A program made the position numbers and the translations under genes. Below are positions 60,104 through 64,000 of a DNA stretch of 64,000 nt, piece after piece; positions within the stretch are counted from its first letter, which is position 1; every line of letters starts with the position of its first letter. This DNA is from UBA2589 sp965223235. Lineage in GTDB: Bacteria > Gemmatimonadota > Gemmatimonadetes > Longimicrobiales > Gaopeijiaceae. The notes under the pieces are model-generated. The model did not search any database. It was not told the DNA's origin and saw only the letters and a list, made by a program, of their open reading frames with translations. The DNA is taken from contig CBDCVV010000005.1 of NCBI GenBank assembly GCA_965223235.1, positions 186,001 through 250,000 of the forward strand, written 5' to 3'.

Positions 60104-60562
60104 CTAGTTGATCCGCCGATAGGTAGCGTGGCCGACACCGGTGATCTTCCCATTCTGGTCGAGACGGATGTACTCGTTCAGAATCGTCTGACCGTCTTCG
60201 GAAAGCGTGTTGATGATGACTTGGGTCACCCGGCCGTTACGCATGTTCGAGATCCGGGTGGTACGCTCGTCGACCCACTCCACCGCGGTCTCTGAGCCGT
60301 CCTGCCCATGAACGGGCCTAAACTCGCCGTCAAAGAGTGTGTTGTAGCCCCACTCACTCTCTTGGCCTCTCGAATTCGTCGACGTCACCGTGATCGACAT
60401 CCCACCGTCACCCCACGGTTCGTACGTCATGATGTTCACCGAGGGCGGTGGCGAATTTCCGTCCAACCACCACTGCCCGAAGCGCTCCGCGGGATCTTGG
60501 GCTGACACAGACGCTGCGCCAACGAAGCAAAGGAAGGCGGTGGCCACGGTCTTCTTCAACAT
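60104..60562 (-). CDS. Hypothetical exported protein
   Basis: 152 aa from ATG 60562 (GGAG upstream). Signal peptide MLKKTVATAFLCFVGAASVSAQ. The mature part is beta-rich (MSITVTSTNSRGQESEWGYNTLFDGEFRPV, RISNMRNGRVTQVIINTLSEDGQTILNEYIRLD) with lipocalin- or DUF-like character. No family recognised. It follows the TonB-plug-like gene by 35 nt; a TCTG repeat (about four units) lies in between. Confidence 0.65.
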   Translation of the reverse strand: MLKKTVATAFLCFVGAASVSAQDPAERFGQWWLDGNSPPPSVNIMTYEPWGDGGMSITVTSTNSRGQESEWGYNTLFDGEFRPVHGQDGSETAVEWVDERTTRISNMRNGRVTQVIINTLSEDGQTILNEYIRLDQNGKITGVGHATYRRIN

Positions 60563-60597
60563 TTCTTTACTCCGTATTCGACAGACAGACAGACAGA

Positions 60598-61167
60598 TCA
60601 ACGACCCGGGTCGCTGGTCTCGAGTTCCTCACCCTGCTTCAAGAAGATCTGGATCACACCGCCGTGCGCATCCTCACCGAACAACTCGAGCGCTGCGGCA
60701 CCCTTCACTACTTCGATCCGCTCGATCTGATCCGGCGAAAGGTCCTCTACCGAACCGTTTTCTAGCCGTACACCGTCCACATAGACGATGGGCTGAGGCA
60801 CTTCGACGTCGGAACGCATGCGAACAATCGCAGTCGTCATACCAAGGCGCGGCTCTGTCACGACATTCGGATTGGGCTCGGCGTTCGAGCCGGGCTCTGC
60901 GTTCGGGTCGACCTTGAAGCCGACACAAGCCGGGCGCCCGTCATCGGTAGCTTCCGAGCACCGCGTGATGTGGATTCCCGCCTCACTCGTGCGGATGCGC
61001 GCAACCCGCTCACCTTCCGTTACCGACTCGACGACACTGACGTCCGTCTCGATGGTGACGACTCGCTCGGTCGACGCCATGCGAAGGACCCCTGTGAGTC
61101 CGACCGCCATCACCAAGCCCGCTCCGATAGCCGCGATCGACGTCAGATCTGTTTTCGAGATGCGCAT
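60598..61167 (-). CDS. Single-pass protein ending in a TonB-receptor plug-like segment
   Basis: 189 aa from ATG 61167 with GGAGGG upstream. One helix at about 9-28, a variable stretch with a Pro/Asn/Glu run (NAEPGSNAEPNPN), then PIVYVDGVRLENGSVEDLSPDQIERIEVVKGAAALELFGEDAHGGVIQIFLK, the exact rhythm of a TonB-dependent receptor plug (also found at the end of some BlaR1/M56 proteins). There is no barrel, so it is not a transporter by itself. Confidence 0.72.
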   Translation of the reverse strand: MRISKTDLTSIAAIGAGLVMAVGLTGVLRMASTERVVTIETDVSVVESVTEGERVARIRTSEAGIHITRCSEATDDGRPACVGFKVDPNAEPGSNAEPNPNVVTEPRLGMTTAIVRMRSDVEVPQPIVYVDGVRLENGSVEDLSPDQIERIEVVKGAAALELFGEDAHGGVIQIFLKQGEELETSDPGR

Positions 61168-61232
61168 CCCACCCTCCTTCAGTCTTGAGCTAAGCCAACA
61201 TACGGTGCATGCACCACATCGTCACGGGCACC

Positions 61233-62783
61233 TCACTGCCTCCTGGCCGGCACCCCATACGGGAAGTGCTGGGAGAGGTCGACGTTCTCATATGGAAGCG
61301 CCTCGAGAAAGGTCGTTCCGACGAATGGTCCTGGCGCCTCCACCACGACGATCGTGGGCGCGAAGCCGGTCTCATCGAAGCCCCTTCGGAAGTGCACACG
61401 TGACTTCACGACGAAGACTTCGAACGCCTCCGGCTGGAGTGGGCCGAAGCGAAGCGCCTCCGGTGAAGTGATCTGGGTGTAGATGGGAACCAGGATCACC
61501 GCGCTGCCTTCTCCGTACTCTACGACGGCCACGGTGTCGTACCCCTGCCACTCGCCCAGGTACGTCAACGTTCCCTGTACGCGTGCCGGGGTCCCGCCTG
61601 ACGGGGTGAAGCCTCCGAACGACACATCGACTTCGGCCCCGACACCCACGCCCGCGTTCACGAGGGAGTCCAGAGCGGAAGGCGCCGTGATCGCAGCGTG
61701 AAGGACGCGCTCGATGCCCGCATCTTCGAAGGCCTTGAAGATGTGCGTGGCATCCCCTGGCCGATCACTATGGTCGCCCACGGCGACGGGTGTAGCACCA
61801 GCCGCCACGGCGGCTTCAACCTGAGACGCCGCGTCGTCCGGCCCTGGGAAGCGACCCAGCGCGAAGTCCTCCCGTACCCGCCAAATGAAGTCGTCCATGT
61901 CGTCCGCGATCGCTTCAGCCAACTCGGCGTTGTCGTTCGTCATGACATGTACGGTGGCACCCACGTCCGGTACATCCGACCAGGGGTAGCCGTAGAAGAC
62001 GCTGACGAATACATCGGGTTCCCGCGACTCCCAGCGTCGAGCCCTTTCCATGATGTCCATAGAGGGCGATTGGCCCGTCCACTGCAGAACGGTCGGCGTG
62101 ATCACGCCCGGTTTTCGGGTCGCTGAGACGGGGCGGTACGTCCCAGTCATGACTCGATGTACGGCGCGCGCTGCCCTCCCCCCCTGGATGGCCGCGTCAT
62201 AGTGGGGATACCGCTTGGTGACGAACGCAAAGTCAGCCGCTTCGAGGAAGGCTCGGTCTTCGTTCCCATGCAGATCGAATGTTCCTGCGATCGGCACATC
62301 CGGGCCGACGACCTCGCGGAAGCGACGTGCGATCTCGGCCTCGGGGCGTGGCACATCTCTCACCGCCATCGCGCCGTGGAGGGCAAGGTAGACCCCATCC
62401 ACCGGCATCGCGGCCCGCAGGTCCTCGAGCATCTCGCCGAGAAAGACCTCAAAGGCCTCTCGACTATTCCAGCTACGACTGGAGCCACCGAAGACCCCGG
62501 AGGGAGACCGTAGACCCACGAGCTCCATGTCTCCGTAGTCCTCGGCTTGGGCCACGAAGCCACGCACGTACCCTCCGGAGTTCAACACCTCGTCACCGAC
62601 GAGTCTTCGACGCCAATCATCCTCGCCGATATCTCCACCTGGACAGAAGGTGCACGTCTCGTGTTGGAACGTCGCGACCGCTACTCGATAACGAGGCGCC
62701 TCCGTGCTGCTGCCTCCAGACGAACACGACCAAGCAGTGATCGCGGCCACGGAGAGGAGCACCGACTTCATCGGGGCGGTCAC
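61233..62783 (-). CDS. M81 family metallopeptidase (MlrC-like), lipoprotein-like
   Basis: 516 aa from GTG 62783, chosen because GGAGGG sits four bases upstream and the start overlaps the preceding stop as GTGA. A hydrophobic signal ends near SCSSGG, a possible lipoprotein Cys. MlrC/M81 motifs: VAVATFQHETCTFCPGG, GVYLALHGAMAVRDV, GTFDLHGN (metal His), FVTKRYPHYDAAIQGGRA and VGDHSDRPGDATHIFKAFEDAG. Relatives open linear microcystin-type peptides. Confidence 0.87.
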   Translation of the reverse strand: MTAPMKSVLLSVAAITAWSCSSGGSSTEAPRYRVAVATFQHETCTFCPGGDIGEDDWRRRLVGDEVLNSGGYVRGFVAQAEDYGDMELVGLRSPSGVFGGSSRSWNSREAFEVFLGEMLEDLRAAMPVDGVYLALHGAMAVRDVPRPEAEIARRFREVVGPDVPIAGTFDLHGNEDRAFLEAADFAFVTKRYPHYDAAIQGGRAARAVHRVMTGTYRPVSATRKPGVITPTVLQWTGQSPSMDIMERARRWESREPDVFVSVFYGYPWSDVPDVGATVHVMTNDNAELAEAIADDMDDFIWRVREDFALGRFPGPDDAASQVEAAVAAGATPVAVGDHSDRPGDATHIFKAFEDAGIERVLHAAITAPSALDSLVNAGVGVGAEVDVSFGGFTPSGGTPARVQGTLTYLGEWQGYDTVAVVEYGEGSAVILVPIYTQITSPEALRFGPLQPEAFEVFVVKSRVHFRRGFDETGFAPTIVVVEAPGPFVGTTFLEALPYENVDLSQHFPYGVPARRQ

Positions 62784-63991
62784 ATCACCCTCCGAACACT
62801 CGCGACGAGGTCGGCGCAACTTCCGATCCGCTCCGAACTCGCCATGCCAAGAGATAAGAACCGCTCCAGTACTCCTCGATCCGCCGAAGAAGAGGATAGC
62901 CCCCGAGAAACCATGTCGAATAACTCCTGCTCAGACTCATACCGCACGAGTGATGCTGCCGCGGTCGCGCTCCATTCGCTATGCTCGGTCCCGGGCCCGA
63001 AGACGATGGTGCGGGGATTCAAGCACGGGGTAATGAGCGCGACCTGACCCATCATCTCCCACCGAAGCCCCCGGGGAGCGTTCTCGTCCAACGCAACGGA
63101 ACGCGCGTGCCGGACAAAGTCCTGTGGCGTCCACTCGCCGACGACGGCTGTGATCCGTTCGACGACGCGTTCGGAAACGTCGAGCGTGGTAGCGAGCGCC
63201 TCGGCTTCATCACCTCGGCCGGCGATCTCCAGTACCCCCTGCAGCGCCCGCTGCCCAGAGCGCGCCAGCACGCTCCCGATGAGCGTCCCGATCAAAAATG
63301 GCTCATGATCGATCATCAGAAGTCCCACGGAGATCAGCTGGCGCGCGACCGCTTCGGCTTCGCCAAGGCGGCCGTCGTTCGCCAAGACGGCGGCGAGGGC
63401 TACCTGGGCGTAGGCTCCCTCCCGCAGCGTCGAGTAGCGCGGAATCGGCAGCTCGTGAAACGACCATTCGTGATTGAAGGGGGCCTCGTAGCGAGCCGCA
63501 ACGATATCGATTCCCTCGGCTCCGGCGAGCCGTGCGAAAAGTTCGTGGGCGGGGTGGCTCGCAGCCGCTCTGAGATACGCCTCCGTCTCGGGCGCAAAGC
63601 CTCGAGCCAGGTCCTCCCAGATCGGGTCCGCGAGGTAGGCGGGGAATTGTCCAATCCCGGCCGGATTCTCCGACGGGAACCAGGAGTCGGGGTACACGAC
63701 GCTCGGATCCCGAAAGCCCTCGCGTGCTCCATCTCGACCGACGTGGCTCAAAGTGTTCAGGAGCTGGCCAGCCTCCTGGGGCCCAACGGCCGGGTCGGTG
63801 GGGAGTCGGTAGTCCCGTAGGACCTCCGCCTCTGCGACACGGCGCGTAGTCGCTGTAAACCTCATTGACGTCAAAGAGGCGACGATCGGACCCATAGATG
63901 ATGCAGGAACCACCGTGAGTCCGGGGAGAAGCGCCACCCCGGCCGCGGCTACGGCTACGACCGATATGACTCGCAGGCCGCGGACCCCCAT
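62780..63991 (-). CDS. Hypothetical exported or membrane-anchored protein
   Basis: 403 aa from ATG 63991, only nine bases from the window edge, so a longer start is possible. An N-terminal helix (VISVVAVAAAGVALLPGLTVV) anchors or exports it. The rest is helical: YLRAAASHPAHELFARLAGAEGIDIVAARYEAPFNHEWSFHELPIPRYSTLREGAYAQVALAAVLANDGRLGEAEAVARQLISVGLLMIDHEPFLIGTLIGSVL, a TPR-like arrangement. No family recognised. Coupled to the M81 peptidase by GTGA. Confidence 0.65.
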   Translation of the reverse strand: MGVRGLRVISVVAVAAAGVALLPGLTVVPASSMGPIVASLTSMRFTATTRRVAEAEVLRDYRLPTDPAVGPQEAGQLLNTLSHVGRDGAREGFRDPSVVYPDSWFPSENPAGIGQFPAYLADPIWEDLARGFAPETEAYLRAAASHPAHELFARLAGAEGIDIVAARYEAPFNHEWSFHELPIPRYSTLREGAYAQVALAAVLANDGRLGEAEAVARQLISVGLLMIDHEPFLIGTLIGSVLARSGQRALQGVLEIAGRGDEAEALATTLDVSERVVERITAVVGEWTPQDFVRHARSVALDENAPRGLRWEMMGQVALITPCLNPRTIVFGPGTEHSEWSATAAASLVRYESEQELFDMVSRGLSSSSADRGVLERFLSLGMASSERIGSCADLVASVRRVM

Positions 63992-64000
63992 GCGAGGCGG

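Overview
The window is high-GC DNA packed with genes on both strands, with many ATGA/GTGA start-stop overlaps. It carries PadR-controlled ADOP-type ABC permeases, a Sig-70_X6-type ECF sigma factor joined to a Ser/Thr kinase with a TPR-like tail, and many exported amidohydrolases and peptidases (two D-aminoacylase-like proteins, two M14, one M28, one M81). This gene mix is typical of Gemmatimonadota or a neighbouring group such as Acidobacteriota, probably marine. That placement is inference from gene content; there is no rRNA gene in the window. No phage, insertion sequence or CRISPR array was seen.

Layout. 0-5 kb: aminotransferase tail, D-aminoacylase, ADOP permease with its PadR regulator and two perfect operator palindromes. 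5-7.5 kb: a membrane protein followed by an ArsC-family gene with an in-frame TGA at the catalytic Cys position (a probable selenoprotein), an HxlR regulator, and an SRAP/YedK protein. 7.4-11.9 kb: aspartoacylase-like hydrolase overlapping a GCS2-CBS fusion, then an iodotyrosine-deiodinase-like nitroreductase. 12-20 kb: STAS-like protein, leucine dehydrogenase with M28 peptidase, ECF sigma/anti-sigma pair, saccharopine-dehydrogenase-like protein, M14 peptidase. 20-28 kb: YkgJ-type protein, ABC ATPase, DUF3052/MarR, TerC, second D-aminoacylase, MarR, DinB/DUF456, lipoprotein. 28-30 kb: PadR with two small MotA/ExbB-like membrane proteins. 30-33 kb: glycosyltransferase, low-molecular-weight tyrosine phosphatase and ATP-grasp enzyme. 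33.9-34.7 kb: tRNA-Arg(CCG) followed by four 189-bp tandem repeats, each carrying the tRNA 3' end and a terminator. 35.5 kb: RNase P RNA. 36-42.5 kb: histidine phosphatase, FAD oxidoreductase, and a NosR-like polyferredoxin with its ApbE flavin transferase. 42.6-48 kb: Ser/Thr kinase, ECF sigma, methyltransferase, HD-GYP response regulator. 48-64 kb: creatininase-like protein, FAD monooxygenase, second ADOP permease, quinone oxidoreductase, M14 peptidase, inactive-looking beta-lactamase-fold protein, His-rich membrane protein, TonB-plug-like protein, M81 peptidase.

How it works together. The exported peptidases and amidohydrolases, with leucine dehydrogenase and other amino-acid enzymes, suggest a peptide/amino-acid-scavenging heterotroph. 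Regulation is local: PadR, MarR and HxlR genes sit beside their targets with visible palindromes. The observations most worth following are the UGA-containing ArsC-like gene with a bacterial-type SECIS hairpin, and the tRNA-Arg repeat array, which resembles the E. coli tyrT/rtT arrangement.
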